Shown here piece after piece: positions 45,188 through 56,878 of a DNA stretch of 64,000 bases. The stretch comes from Clavulina sp. PMI_390 (taxonomy: Eukaryota; Basidiomycota; Agaricomycetes; Cantharellales; Hydnaceae): the NCBI GenBank assembly GCA_015039315.1, contig WIDE01000032.1, positions 1 to 64,000 on the forward strand. Direction: 5' to 3'. The translations under genes and the position numbers were made by a program. Every line of letters starts with the position of its first letter. Positions within the stretch are counted from its first letter, which is position 1. Below the pieces are notes generated by a model that made no database searches, was not told where the DNA came from, and was given only the letters and a program-made list of their open reading frames with translations.

Positions 45188-46213
45188 AAACCTTCCCCTC
45201 ACACATCGCCACTGTGACCCCACGAACGATTCATCGCCCCTTCATTCTATCTCTCGTCCTCCGTCAAATGGATTCTCGGACTTGATTCACTCGATGCCCC
45301 CCAGGTCATTTTTACTTGATACCCAGTCACACAGCCATCATATCACAAATTTCTTCTTCTGGACATTTTGCCACCAACCATAATGCTGCGTCACTGCTAT
45401 TATGCTTTCTATTTCCTTTATTTCTCCCTCCTTGGCAGCCATTCTGTGTATGGGACCTGTCGTGCAGTACCTATCTGTGGTCTCTCTCCTGGTTCGAATC
45501 AAGTAACGAATCATGATTACGAACTCTCACGCGTAATAATAGATTATTCCCACTGTGTGGACCACTGTCATTCGTTCGGGGCTGCATTTGATTTGCCCTT
45601 GGAAGGAGCTTGTGATAAACAGCAAACAATAAGGCCAGCCAGCACCCCCCTATAGCTAAACCGACTCAGGAAGACTGTTTCAGTACTTCGAACCCTCGTT
45701 GAGCTGTCGCATACGTAATATATGCCATATGGACGTAACGGCAGGCACCTGCATAACGACACAGTTACGGCGTGATATTTATTATTATCGAGCGTAAACA
45801 CTACCAAACACGCGCCCTATATTTGGCACGAGCTTTCGCCCTCGAGTCTAATGCATATCGTTGGAGAGTTATTACCTCGATCTGATATGGCTCGAATAAC
45901 CGGTCAAAAATTCACCTTCTGGATCCCTTTTCACTCGATGAGCGAGGCCGATTGTCAGGAAAAATGAATAGTCTCCGCAGGTCCCAGTGCCTATTCTTAG
46001 CTGTGTGGTAGCCTACAAAAGCGCAGCTGGAAAATTCGTTTTAGCTCCTCAACTTCCACCTCTCTTCTCTTAGCCCACCTCCAGCCCGTTCCCCTCGTTG
46101 GCGTCGACGGTGTCCGCTTCACTCACCCCGACCTTTGGCAGTCTTCTTCCTAATCTTGAGGCCTCGTTCTCGAATCCTGTCTCTTCTCTTTCATACCCTG
46201 ATATAAAGCAATA
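45188..46213. other. Intergenic, promoter of glycoprotein gene 1
   Basis: 1 kb spacer. The 180 nt before the ATG at 46214 are pyrimidine-rich (many CTCTT and CCTC runs), a feature of strongly expressed fungal genes. A TATA-like CTACAAAAG is near 46012-46020. No exon supported. Confidence 0.4.
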
Positions 46214-47998
46214 ATGACCGCTCTTCGCGTCGGTTCCCTAATTCTCCTTGCCCTCACGGCCTCAGTGGACGTTCTAGCACATGGTGCTAGGTACGGTCAT
46301 GATCATGACCACCACCCTAGCCATACCATCACAGCTAGGGCGGATGCTACTACGAGCTCCATTACCCCCCTCATTTCCCACTCGTACACTTACCCTGGTA
46401 ACGATATTGTATGTCTTTCTGCACTTGTTCTCTTTACCGCTCTCATGTTGCATTACACTAAACATTTCCTCACTCTACTTTCTGCTCACCGCTGCCCGAC
46501 GTATCTTTTCCTTTAGCCCTACCAAGTTGACCCCAACCCAACTGGTCGTGGCCCTCAGTTCGGCTACAACATCTGCAACAGCACCACTGAAGGCTCAAAC
46601 TCCGATTGCCAAACTGCGTTCGATAATAACATTGCGGGTGGGTACCATTTTTCCTCACGTTTCTAAATTTACCTCAAGTATCCATGGTACCCGTGGGCTC
46701 ATCATTTTCTTCTTTATGAACTTTGCGTGCAATTTGTTGTCCACCATATGGTACATCAATAGACTTCTGCCTGTGGGGTCCTCCTGATGTCAACAGCACT
46801 ATCGGTGACGAAGAGGCAAGGGTCGTCGCTTGGTGCTCGAGCCCCGGGCATGGGTCTCGTATCATGCCCCCGGGAACTATCACTGGTATTCAAGTCCTGA
46901 AGGCTCCCGCATACCTCCTCTTCGCTGGTACCATCGTGCAATCGAACATCAACATCCAGGCTGACGACGAGGGAGGTAAGTGAACATAAGAACGCTTGCA
47001 CACTGGACTTCTTTTGGCCTGGAAGCTTAAGAATAAATTGCTTCTATAGGTGAACTTGACCCTCGTGGTGCCGATCTCGTGAGTATATTCCAGCTTCATA
47101 GCTTGTGGCCATCAATCTAATATCCTTTTCCTCTTTAGCGTGGTAACCCTCTCGGTGGACTGGTCATTTCTAACGGTGTCCCGACCTCGAACACGGATAA
47201 CAGCACATACCAGGTCGTTACCAACTGGTCCAAGTAAGTCTTGTCTCAAAGATGTGGCTCCAACAAAAGGCTAATAATAGAATCAAGCTTCATGGGTTCC
47301 GACGTCTTCTGCATGAAGCTATGTGACAACACTGTCTCCGACTCATTCCAGTACTGCAACAACATCTTCGATGAGACTGGTTGTTCGTTCGTCGCCCCTG
47401 CTAGCGTATGTTCTATATTCTCTTACCAGGCCGGGCAATAGCGCTGACTGACTATCGATCTCTCATTCGAATAGTACGAAGAGGGTGTCTTTGAGGTTTG
47501 CGACTCGGACAACCAGGATCCCGTTGGGTAAGCTCTATCTTCATAAGGCATCATTGATGGCTAATATAACGATCCCATTGGATATTTAGTGTCTACACGG
47601 GATCTGACGGCAAGACCACCACCTACTCGCAACCTGAGGTTGTCGTCACCCTTCCTTCCATCCGTACCCCATCTAGCTCGAACTGCGTGACCTATAGCTC
47701 TGCCGACCTCTACGCATCTGCCTCCTCGTGGTACGCCTCGAACGGTGGTGGCAGCTCCGTGACTGGCACTACCACTGCTACTGGCACTACTACCGGCGCG
47801 ACCTCCAAGGCTACTTCAGGCACGACCTCGAAGGCAAGCAGTGGCAGTGGCAGCAGCACGTCGGCTAAAAGCACTTCGACCTCTTCGAGCGGTGCAATGC
47901 TCTCCGCACCCGTCGGCGGAAACTCTGGCCTTGTTCCTTTCGTTGCTCTGGCCATGAGCGTCCTTGCTGGCGCTGCCGCCCTCGTTGTTGCCCTTTAA
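46214..47998 (+). CDS. Macrofage activating glycoprotein family, GPI-type (gene 1)
   Basis: Eight exons, 46214-46408, 46517-46637, 46763-46975, 47050-47078, 47139-47233, 47288-47405, 47475-47527 and 47590-47998, give 410 residues. A signal peptide (LRVGSLILLALTASVDVLA) is followed by a His-rich segment GHDHDHHPSH unique to this copy. The folded part starts PYQVDPNPTGRGPQFGYNICN and carries paired cysteines in DFCLWGPP, VAWCSSPGHGSRIMPPGTITG, DVFCMKLC and YCNNIFDETGC. A Ser/Thr-rich stalk and a hydrophobic C-terminus (FVALAMSVLAGAAALVVAL) fit a GPI anchor. Basidiomycete databases call this family 'macrofage activating glycoprotein'; its role in the fungus is unknown, probably cell wall. First of three tandem paralogues. 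Confidence 0.8.
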
Positions 47999-49007
47999 GC
48001 GAGCGGGTCGCGTGGTTTCTCACATGCCTCTCGACTCCTTTCGAAGTGCATTCTGCTTTGTTTCTTGCTCTCCTTGCCCATCTGGCTTGATCTCATGCAA
48101 TCCCCGTTTGCGATCCATTTGGACAATATTAGTTCACGTCTGCTATCTTTCGCCAGTACTTATCCTCCCAGTTCTCGTTTTGTCTCCTCTTTTGCAATTG
48201 GAGCGTCCAATCCTTTCGTCAAAACAGTAGCTCCAGCATAATCTTAATTCGGGCAATATCGTGATTTTATTATCAGTTAGAACGGTGGGACCGAAGCGAG
48301 TCGTGATGAGTGCGGCGAACGTCGTCGTCATGTGTGACTAAATTCGAGTGGAGCGGATTCTCCAGATGCCATATTGGTTATTCCGACCATATTTCGGCAA
48401 CGAAATTGCCAAGAAGAAGCGGATGTGCAAGGCCTAACTGAGTCAGAGCGGTATATGTGGTCAGGAAGCTCCAAAGGTTCAAAGCCACAGCGGGTCAACC
48501 TTCGATCGGGTCGGGTGGGCAAATCAGCGATGGCCGCCAAGAGGCCTCCTCGGTCCCTTCAATTCTAAATAAGATCTCAAATGTCTATGGCATTTATTCG
48601 CTAGGGCAATAGCCTTAAAGGTTGAGGTAGAGCAATGTGCGGTAAATGTACAAGTGCTGAGAACGTTGCTGGTCGAGTTCTTCACCCACGTTGGGGCTTG
48701 TTTCCAGCTCCATGCGCGCGGAGGTACCACCTTTTTGGGAGGGATCAATGAAACGGTGACAACCGATACAAATACGTATGGGGTTTGGCTTGGCAGAGAT
48801 GGAGTGTGATCCTGAGAATAGAATTTATTGTGTTGGGCTGATTGGATTGACAGCACTGCCACTGATAGTACGTCTTCAAATCACGCTCTCTTCGTTTCCT
48901 CCCTTGTCCTTGTTTCTCCCCCCCTTCACGTATAACTTTGGGTACAGCGCAGCCCATCAAACCCTTCACTGTCTTTACTACCAAGAGTAAAACTATCTAG
49001 TCACACT
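47999..49007. other. Intergenic spacer
   Basis: Between glycoprotein genes 1 and 2. Small open frames only; nothing supported. A pyrimidine-rich stretch at about 48890-48945 precedes the gene 2 start. Confidence 0.4.
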
Positions 49008-50838
49008 ATGCCTTCCCTCTCCACCTTGACCATCTTGGCTGGCGCACTCGTATCGAGCGTCCTCGCCGACGTTACCCCCTTGTCTGACAGACGTTACACG
49101 TATCCCAATGGCCTGGTGAGTTCTTGAAGATGTCTATCCTCGCACCATACGTCTCTAATAATGTAATTCATGGCCACGATCACTCCTCGTCACTCCATTG
49201 TCAATAGCCCTACAAGGTCGATACTGATGCGACAGGCCGTGGTCCCCAAGCTGGGTACAACATTTGCAACAGCACGACCGAGGGCCAAAGTTCGATGTGC
49301 CAGACCGCCCTTCTCAACTCTATCGAAGGCAAGTCTCTAACTCACTCGCGCTCTATCCCACCCCATCCCTCCCTTCCCAGTTAAATGGGCGCTTCTTTCT
49401 TCTCGAGATCTCCGCTTCATCGCCTTGAGGCCGAGAAAAAAATTCGAGAATTCGCAATAATCTCCGCTCAATTTGATAACTTGATCAATGGGCCTTTATT
49501 TCTCTTCCGGTGCCTCGGTGCCAGCCCTACCAGGGTTGTTGCTAGGCAGTTGACAATTCGCTTCCGCCCCTTGATGTTGACACCCGTAACTGGCTGCTGA
49601 CATTCTTTCGCTTGGTGTGAATGTAGATTTCTGTGTTTGGGCTTCTCCCACCCCGAACTCGAGCATTGGCGACGTTGAGGCGACTACTGGTAAGTGGTGC
49701 TGATGAGTTAATCTTCCCGTCCTTGTCCGTATTTACCGTCCGTGAATAGTGGCTTGGTGCTCCATCCCCGGCCATGGAACTCGTGTGATGCCTGCTGGCA
49801 CTCTTACCGGTGTACAGGTCCTCAAGGCTCCCTCATACATCCTCTTTACCGGCCATCTTAAGCAGACGAACGTTGGTATTGCCGCAAACGATGATGGAGG
49901 TAAGGCATTTCTCAACTCTCACCAGTCATGGAAGGTGCTGATTTGGCGGGCAAAAGGTGAACTCGATCCTCATGGTGCTGATGAGCGTGGAAATCCTCTT
50001 GGTGGTCTTGTCTACACCAGCGGATTCCCCAGCAACGGAGGTCGCGATAACACTTTCCAGCAGGTCATCGAGTGGCATAAGTATGTTGCACACCATTTTT
50101 CTGACCTTGCAATCCTTCCAACTAACGGGCGTTCCACAGCTTTATGGGAGGCGATGTCTTCTGCTTCAAGATTTGCGACCCAAATGTCCCCAACTCTAAG
50201 AAGTACTGCAACAACATCTTTGATCGTACAGGCTGTGATTTTGTCGCTCCTGCTGCTGTGGGTGTTTGATCCTATTGGCATTGCTAGTTCCTCTCTAATC
50301 TTCCTCTCATCAATCAGTACAAGGATGGTGTCTTCGAGGTTTGCGAGTCTGATAACATGGACCCCGTCGGGTACGTGACAATATTTACATTGATGCAGCA
50401 TAGTCTGACTGGCAAATGTTTAGTGTTTACACTGGCTCTGATGGCAAGACTTCCACCTACCACCAGCCCGCCGAAGGAGTGCCGATCACATCCCTCCCCA
50501 GCATCAAGACTCCTGCCTCATCCAGCTGCACGCCGTATCAGTCCAATGCCCTCTACGGCAACTCGTTCACCATCTCTCCCTCTGCTCCTCCTTCTGGCAC
50601 TGGTACGTCGACTGCCAGCGGTACCACTTCCACCAAGGCGACTACCACGAGCCAGTCCACGTCCACCGTGACGAGCCTTGCGACGAGCACTACCCACGCG
50701 GCCACTACCCCTAGCACTACTAGCACCACTACCACGAGCAAGACTGGTGGTGCAAGCGCTATCGCCTTTAACGGTGTTGCTACCATCTTTAGCGCATCTG
50801 TCCTTGCTGGGCTGGTCGCTGCTGTTATTGCCCTCTAA
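49008..50838 (+). CDS. Macrofage activating glycoprotein family, GPI-type (gene 2)
   Basis: Eight exons, 49008-49115, 49208-49328, 49627-49689, 49750-49899, 49957-50080, 50140-50257, 50318-50370 and 50424-50838, give 383 residues. The start is MPSLSTLTILAGALVSSVLA, a signal peptide. The core matches gene 1: PYKVDTDATGRGPQAGYNICN, DFCVWASP, VAWCSIPGHGTRVMPAGTL, GELDPHGADERGNPLGGLVY, DVFCFKIC, YCNNIFDRTGCDFVAPAA. A Thr/Ser stalk and a hydrophobic tail FSASVLAGLVAAVIAL indicate a GPI anchor. Intron 2 (298 nt) begins with GC instead of GT (G|GCAAGT), a recognised minor donor class; the alternative readings break the frame. It has an intron after Thr-Thr (49690-49749) that genes 1 and 3 lack. Confidence 0.8.
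49329..49626 (+). other. GC-AG intron in glycoprotein gene 2
   Basis: Donor GCAAGT and acceptor ATGTAG. The flanking exons (121 nt before it) match the lengths and phases of the homologous exons in genes 1 and 3, where the donors are GTGGGT and GTTAGT. So the GC start is supported by paralogue alignment. Confidence 0.7.
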
Positions 50839-51529
50839 ACGAGTGGCTTGTCTGTCTCGATCGTCTAGATGCGTCAGACTATACCTTCCTTTTTTTTGTC
50901 TGTGGCATACCCTAGGCCTGCGTGCTTTGCTACATAGTTCAACCCACTAATATTCTTTTCCGTTTTGGTCACATTTACTGGATGTTTGTTTCTCCGTTCC
51001 CTTCAATTCTACACTGTAGGCCAGCTAGGTCTCTGGCGTTAGCGAGTGTTTACCTTTATACATACAATTACCCTCAACCGTACTACGTGTAGTACTACGC
51101 ATTGAATCGAATCTGTCATTGGTCATGATGATCCAATGCGAAGCTCAGTCGCATGTTGATGTACGTATGTTGGTTCAATAGCGGAATGCATTGAGCGGAG
51201 CGGCGAGCCAAGACCCCAAGACGAAGACGTCAAGCTTCTCAAATCGGACAGCTCCTCCACCGCAGCCACTATCTCTCGTCGATTCGAATACCCCCTAAAG
51301 AGGACTTATTAATAGCAGGATTGCAAAGCCTGCTATCTGAGCAGGAGGAGCAGGCGCCAAACAAAGGCACGTGAGGAGTTTGTACCTGGTTACACGTATT
51401 TGAGCTCCAGCCTTTCAGCTTTCTTTCCCTCCAACCGTGCCCCCCTCTCCCCGTCGTTGCGCGCCGACTCTCTTTGGTTTCCCAACCTATTTCGTTTATT
51501 TTTGCTTTTAACACCCCATATTCCTCCTA
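50839..51529. other. Intergenic spacer
   Basis: Between glycoprotein genes 2 and 3, with a T run near 50891-50897 and a pyrimidine-rich promoter segment before the ATG at 51530. No exon supported. Confidence 0.4.
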
Positions 51530-53442
51530 ATGGCCTCCATGCTGTCCCTTGGCGTCTTGATGGGCGTTGCCTCCTCCGTGCTGGCTACTACCCCCCTCAC
51601 TGACCAGATTTTCCCCTACAACCAAATCGTGAGTTTCTTCGCTTCTCCTCTGTCTTTATCCTGGTAGCTTGTACAGCACGATAAAGTTTGCTCATCGCTT
51701 TCCTTCCTAAATGCCTCTTTCCCCACCGATATTTAAATCAAATTCCTGACTCTGCCGTGATGTCCTCATCGTCGAACACCCTTTCCCCCTCCACCCCTCG
51801 TCCTACAGCCCTACAAGGTCGATACCGACCCTACCGGCCGTGGTCCCCAGTTTGGTTTCAACCAGTGCAACAGCACCACCCAGAGCCAGACCTCTGACTG
51901 CCAGACTGCCCTCCTCAACTCGATTGATGGTTAGTATATCCTTTCCCCCTCTCTCGCAACTTTTCTTTCGCCCTCGTCGCACTGGTCGTGGTCAAGGGGG
52001 AAAAGGCTTGGCGTGCGGAACTAAGTCCGCTCGCGCCGATGCCATCACTGCTGCGGAGCAACGTCAATGAACCTGTTCCCTCCGTGTCGGAACGACTCGT
52101 AACCTCTCACAGAGGCTGATACGAAACGTTTCCAAGCCCCTGCCTTACAGGGTGCTGGCTTGGCTTGGCATTGAGCAGTTGTGCCAAAATTAGACCTGAC
52201 GACAGCGCCTATTTTTACAACACGTGGGTAACTGATCACACACCCTATCTTGTTTCCAGATTTCTGCATTTGGGGCCCTCCCAACCCTAACTCGGCCATT
52301 GGTGATGAGGAGGCTGAGACTGTTTCGTGGTGCACCAAGCCGACCCACGGTTCCCGTGTCATTCCCGCGGGTACCCTCACTGGTGTTCAGGTTCGTTTGA
52401 TTTTCCTCCTGTCCCTAAAATACCCTACTGACTGGTTCCGCTCGTATTTGTATGGGTTGTTGCGCATATCCAGGTTTTGAAGGCCCCAGCTTACATCCTC
52501 TTCGCCATCAACCTCCGCCAGGAGCTCATCAACGTTCAGACTGGTGATGGTGGCGGTGAGCTCGACCCCCACGGTGCTGACGAGCGTGGCAACCCCCTCG
52601 GTGGCCTCGTCTACACCAGCGGCTTCCCCAGCAACAACAACAACACCAACAACTTCCAGCAGGTTATCGAGTGGCACAAGTGAGTGTTGCTGTGGCTAAT
52701 CATAGAAGAAGAGAATCTCATTTTCTGCTACTAGCTTCATCGGCTCTGATATCTCGTGCTTCAAGATCTGCGACCCGTCTGTCGCCAACTCCAAGGTCTA
52801 CTGCAACAACATCTTCGATCGTACTGGCTGTGATTTCGTCGCTCCTGCTGCTGTGAGTGTTGCCACTCCATTCACTTTTATTGCTCCCTCATCTCAATAA
52901 CGCTGGATTGATTAGTATCAAGATGGTGTCTTCGAAGTTTGCGAGTCTGACAACATGGACCCTGTTGGGTGAGTATCCCCCGTAAACTCGCACCCAGGCT
53001 CTTATTGACATATTATTTGCCTAGTGTTTACACTGGCGCTGATGGCAAGACCTCCACCTACTCGCAACCCGCTGAAGGTGTCGACATTACCTCGCTGCCC
53101 TCCATCAAGACCCCTGCGTCCTCGCAATGCACGACCTACACCTCGGGGAGCATCTACGCGGCGATGAACAGCGTTACTGCCACCTTCAGTGTCACTCAAG
53201 ATACAGTCTCCATCGCGGGTGCCACCACTCCCACTACTACCTCTACCACATCGTCCAGTGGTGTTACCAGCAAGGTCTCGACCACCACCAGCCACTCTGG
53301 CTCCTCGACTGGTACGTCGAGTGCCACCACCACAAGCAAGAGCGGTGCTGCTCCTAGCTTCGGCGCCGTCCCCGTTGCGCCTATTGTGGCTATTGCCGGC
53401 ACTGTTTTGGCTGCCTTCGGTGCTGTCCTCGTCGGGTTCTAA
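51530..53442 (+). CDS. Macrofage activating glycoprotein family, GPI-type (gene 3)
   Basis: Seven exons, 51530-51628, 51809-51929, 52260-52390, 52474-52679, 52735-52852, 52916-52968 and 53025-53442, give 381 residues. Signal peptide MASMLSLGVLMGVASSVLA; core PYKVDTDPTGRGPQFGFNQCN, DFCIWGPP, TVSWCTKPTHGSRVIPAGTL, GELDPHGADERGNPLGGLVY, CFKICDPS, YCNNIFDRTGCDFVAPAA, then a Thr/Ser stalk and GPI-type tail. Codon use is strongly biased to C-ending codons, more than in gene 2, suggesting high expression. It has gained an intron within VQ|VLKAP (52391-52473) and lacks the one before GELDPHGAD that genes 1 and 2 share. Intron 2 is long (330 nt). Confidence 0.8.
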
Positions 53443-55297
53443 GCGGGTTATGCTCCGCTGCACGAAAATTATCTTGGATCAGATGCTCTCTTTATCCAAG
53501 TACACGTACAATGTGCATGAAGGACATTAGGATACCTACCTCACCTGATCATCATCGACTCTACATCTCTCCCATCTCTCATACCATGTCTGCATTTCCC
53601 CATGCACGCTTCTAATTTCTGGTTGCAGTTACTGTTCGGTCTGTTGTTTGTTTGTCTGTTTGATGCGCTTGTGCGTTGTCGTCCTCTCGTTTTTTGCTAT
53701 GGACTCGTCTTGCTGCTCGTTGTACGTGGCTTCGTCTATTGTGTAGATGAACCCTGTCTTCGTGCCGTCGTATCATATGTGTGTTCTGCTATATTTAACT
53801 TTTTGTGTGAACTTGAGTTAGGGGAGGGAGGAGGGTAAATGGCTCCTGAGTAATGCTGCTATTGACTCTCCTCACTGTAGTCGTGAAACCACCTGAGCAG
53901 GTCCGGCAGCTAGCTCTCGCCAACTTGCCGATAATTATTGTTCATCTGACATATTGGTGATACTCTCCAAGACGTCCTTCAGCTGGAAAGTGCAGAAGGG
54001 GAGCTTTATCACAATGTGACCAAAGTCTTTGTCACACTCGTGACCAGTTATTGTGGACCGTTCTGCTTCCTGCCCAATGCTCTGCTGTACCAACACCCAA
54101 CCGTTCAAAGAAAGGTCAATACATAGTTGCCAGTCTATTAGCTATATGGCGGTATACTTCTTCTGCTGGACGGTATAAAAAAGCGCGACCTTTGACTGAT
54201 GTCGAGGGCCGGTCTGTAAATCGGCGGTCCCAACACGGTCCCAAGTTGACAGACGCGTCGCGCAAATGTTTTCAGTTTGGCTCCAAATCAGGCATAGGTA
54301 GCCCCTATAGTCTACTGATCATCATTTCCGTGATATTGAAGCAGGAATTTGCGAAGGAGAAGGACAAAGCCAGACACGAGACAGGGAATGGATGCCTCAG
54401 GATGTGGACAATGTTCGTCTTCTACTAGTACCGCCAAATACCGCCATGGATGCTGAGGACTGTTTCTCTCCTGGTCGAATTAGCCCCCACAACTAGACTC
54501 CCTCCAAGCTAGTCGAGGACGCGATACTATGCAATGATACGGTATTGCTAGGGAATGATGGTTGACGAATGATACGCTTCGCGAAAGGAGAAACTCCCTA
54601 CACGGTCGGCTGCATGCCACGCGAGCATGAAAGCACAGCTGGGCGGAGAAGCGCAAACGTGCGTTGCTGTGCAGCTTGTGGCTCCGTCGCGCATGCTAAC
54701 TCATGATCTCCAATCATCGACCGTGACAACCCGATGGCCCTCATGGCCGTCGATCCTCATATCGCTTCCTCTAATACGTGTGGGGAACCATCATATCTCC
54801 ATTTATCCTCGTACCAACAATGAACTCCGCTATTTACCCGTTGACTGCTGTTCCTGTTGACCCGGTCATAGCGGGTGATCACGGCGGATATACGAACCAT
54901 TAATTTTAGCAGTATTGACGAATCCTGTGCTGTCGAGACCTAGCGACAACTCGGGTTGCCCTCGGTAAATGTTTGATTTGCGTGCTATTCTTAGACGGTG
55001 CCAAGAATGAAGGACAATATGATCATCACTCTCGAAGGAGCCACAAGGCTTCCCGAAGGCGCCAAGAATTGAAGATAGAGGGGATAGTCTGGATTACACA
55101 CGAATTACAGTGTATACAAGTAGTATGACAAGGTAGAGTGCGTAAGGAGGCAAAAGGGAACAAAGCGAAGGCTTCACAGTCAATGATACCAAAAGTTTTG
55201 ACAGTAAGGAGTGTGGGGTTAGAAGTAAGGACAAGTTTTAACAGTGTTGAGAAAGCATTTGGAAAGCGAAAGGACTGCGAGCAAGTCTCTGAACAAT
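53443..55297. other. Gene-poor spacer, 1.85 kb
   Basis: Between converging gene 3 and the chitinase gene. A 78-codon hydrophobic open frame at 53602-53838 lies in the T-rich 3' flank and has no recognisable domain. I see no transposon ends, tRNA or conserved exon. Confidence 0.45.
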
Positions 55298-56878
55298 TTA
55301 GCACGAAGCATCCTTGACCCAGACACCGGCGGAGCCGCCGGGAACATCGCCGTACGACCACCAGGAGTTGGTCCAGAGGGAACCACCTGCAATTTCGATA
55401 TTTATGAGAAACGGTGATGTAAAGAATGAGCCAGGGTGAGGACGTACCATAAGTGACCTCGGAGCCGCCATTGTAAGCAGTGGTAGAGCTCCAAGCAGCA
55501 ACACCAGCGCAAGAGCCAGAGCCGCCGCCGGAAGAGCTGGTGGTGGTGGTGGTAGCAGCGCTGCTGGTGGTAGTGGTGGCACCGCCGCCGCCAGTACCGG
55601 TGCTGCCGACGGGCCAGGACGAGGCACGGACAGTCGCGATCCAGGAGGCATCAGCGTGGGGGAATTGCCAGACCATGACACCACCAGTCCAGCCCGAGGT
55701 CTTAGCCTGGGAGACACAGCCGGCGAGGGTGCTGGGGTCAATGTAGCCGTTGTTGGCATCAGCGGTGGTACCAGGCTTGCCGATGACGATCTTGCTGAGA
55801 GGAACACCAGCACTGGAGTTGATCTCGAAGACGGAGGACTTGGGCCAGGCAGACGAAGAGGCGGTGAGGAGACCGGAGCAGGTGGTGTACTCAGTGGTAC
55901 CCTGGTTGTAGAACTGGACGTTGTACCAGTCGATGCTGGAGCCGACGGAGGACTGGACCTTGATGTAGGCACCAGAGGTGTAGATGGGGGAGAACCACGG
56001 GGCAACGGGGGCGTGGGTGATGATGTACTGGCCAGAAGGAAGGGCAGAGCGGAGACTATGTGGCAAAAAGCATGTCAGGATTCTGAACAGATAGTCAGGA
56101 CCAGAAAACTGCGTACGTGTTGGTGAAGGTAGCGAGCCAGGTCTCGGCGGAGCCGTCCTGCTTGTTCATGGCACCCTATCGAGCAGTGCTGGTTAGAACT
56201 TGTTATCAGCGCCAAGAAGGGTGAAAGCACTCACGAAATCCTCGTAGTCGACATCGATACCATCGAGGCCGTAGGTCTTGACCCACGAGGCCATGGTGTT
56301 GGCAGTGCCGGCCGCATCAAAGCCAGACTAGTTCAAAACAAGCTTAAGTCGAAAATCCCGGGAAATCTACGCCGCATCTTGTCAACTCACCGAGGTGGGG
56401 TTCTCGGTGGAACCGAAAGCGGAAACCATGAGGTTAATACCAGCGGCAGAGTACGCGCTGTGGGTCGAGCTTCGGGTAGCAGCATCTGAATGGAGGCTGT
56501 TAGTTCTACATGTTCATCTACACGGATTGGCATTGCAGCTCACCGAGCAAAGTCCACTCCTGGGCCTGATCGGCAGTGCCGGTGGCGAGCAGGAAAGCGA
56601 GGATCAAGGTGTTGTAGCCGTTGACCACTGAGGTGGCTGGGGGGCCGTTCTCGCCCGACAACCAGGCATCTGCATTGTAAATAACCTCGGTCAGCAAATC
56701 ATCGGAAATCTTGAGGATCATTTCACATACCCCAGTAGGCGACCCAGTGAGGGCCTGCAGTGTTGACACGGCGCTCAACGTTGCCGGAAGCAGGGACTTC
56801 GCGGAGAGGAGTGGCGCTGACGAAGGGCGCAGCGAGAGCAGCGACGGTGGCGAGGGAAGGAATGGCGGAGTACTTCAT
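55298..56878 (-). CDS. GH18 chitinase with C-terminal chitin-binding module
   Basis: Exons 56731-56878, 56544-56669, 56391-56485, 56235-56327, 56117-56175, 55448-56055 and 55298-55386 give about 405 residues in consistent phase. A signal peptide (KYSAIPSLATVAALAAPFVSA) leads to the GH18 barrel: WVAYWG first strand, ILAF, INLMVSAFGS, the catalytic DGIDVDYED with the acid Glu, DWYNVQFYNQ, and GGVMVWQF near the last strand. A Gly/Thr/Ser linker connects to about 45 residues with AWSSTTAYNGGSEVTYGG and LWTNSWWSYGDVPG, the pattern of a CBM5/12 chitin-binding module. It is a secreted endo- or exochitinase for wall remodelling or nutrition. A TATA-like CATAAAAG is at about 56966-56974, about 95 nt before the ATG. 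Confidence 0.87.

Noticed and set aside
53602..53838. Hydrophobic 78-codon frame as a small membrane protein
   Set aside because: Lies in the T-rich 3' flank of glycoprotein gene 3; the hydrophobicity follows from T-rich codons.
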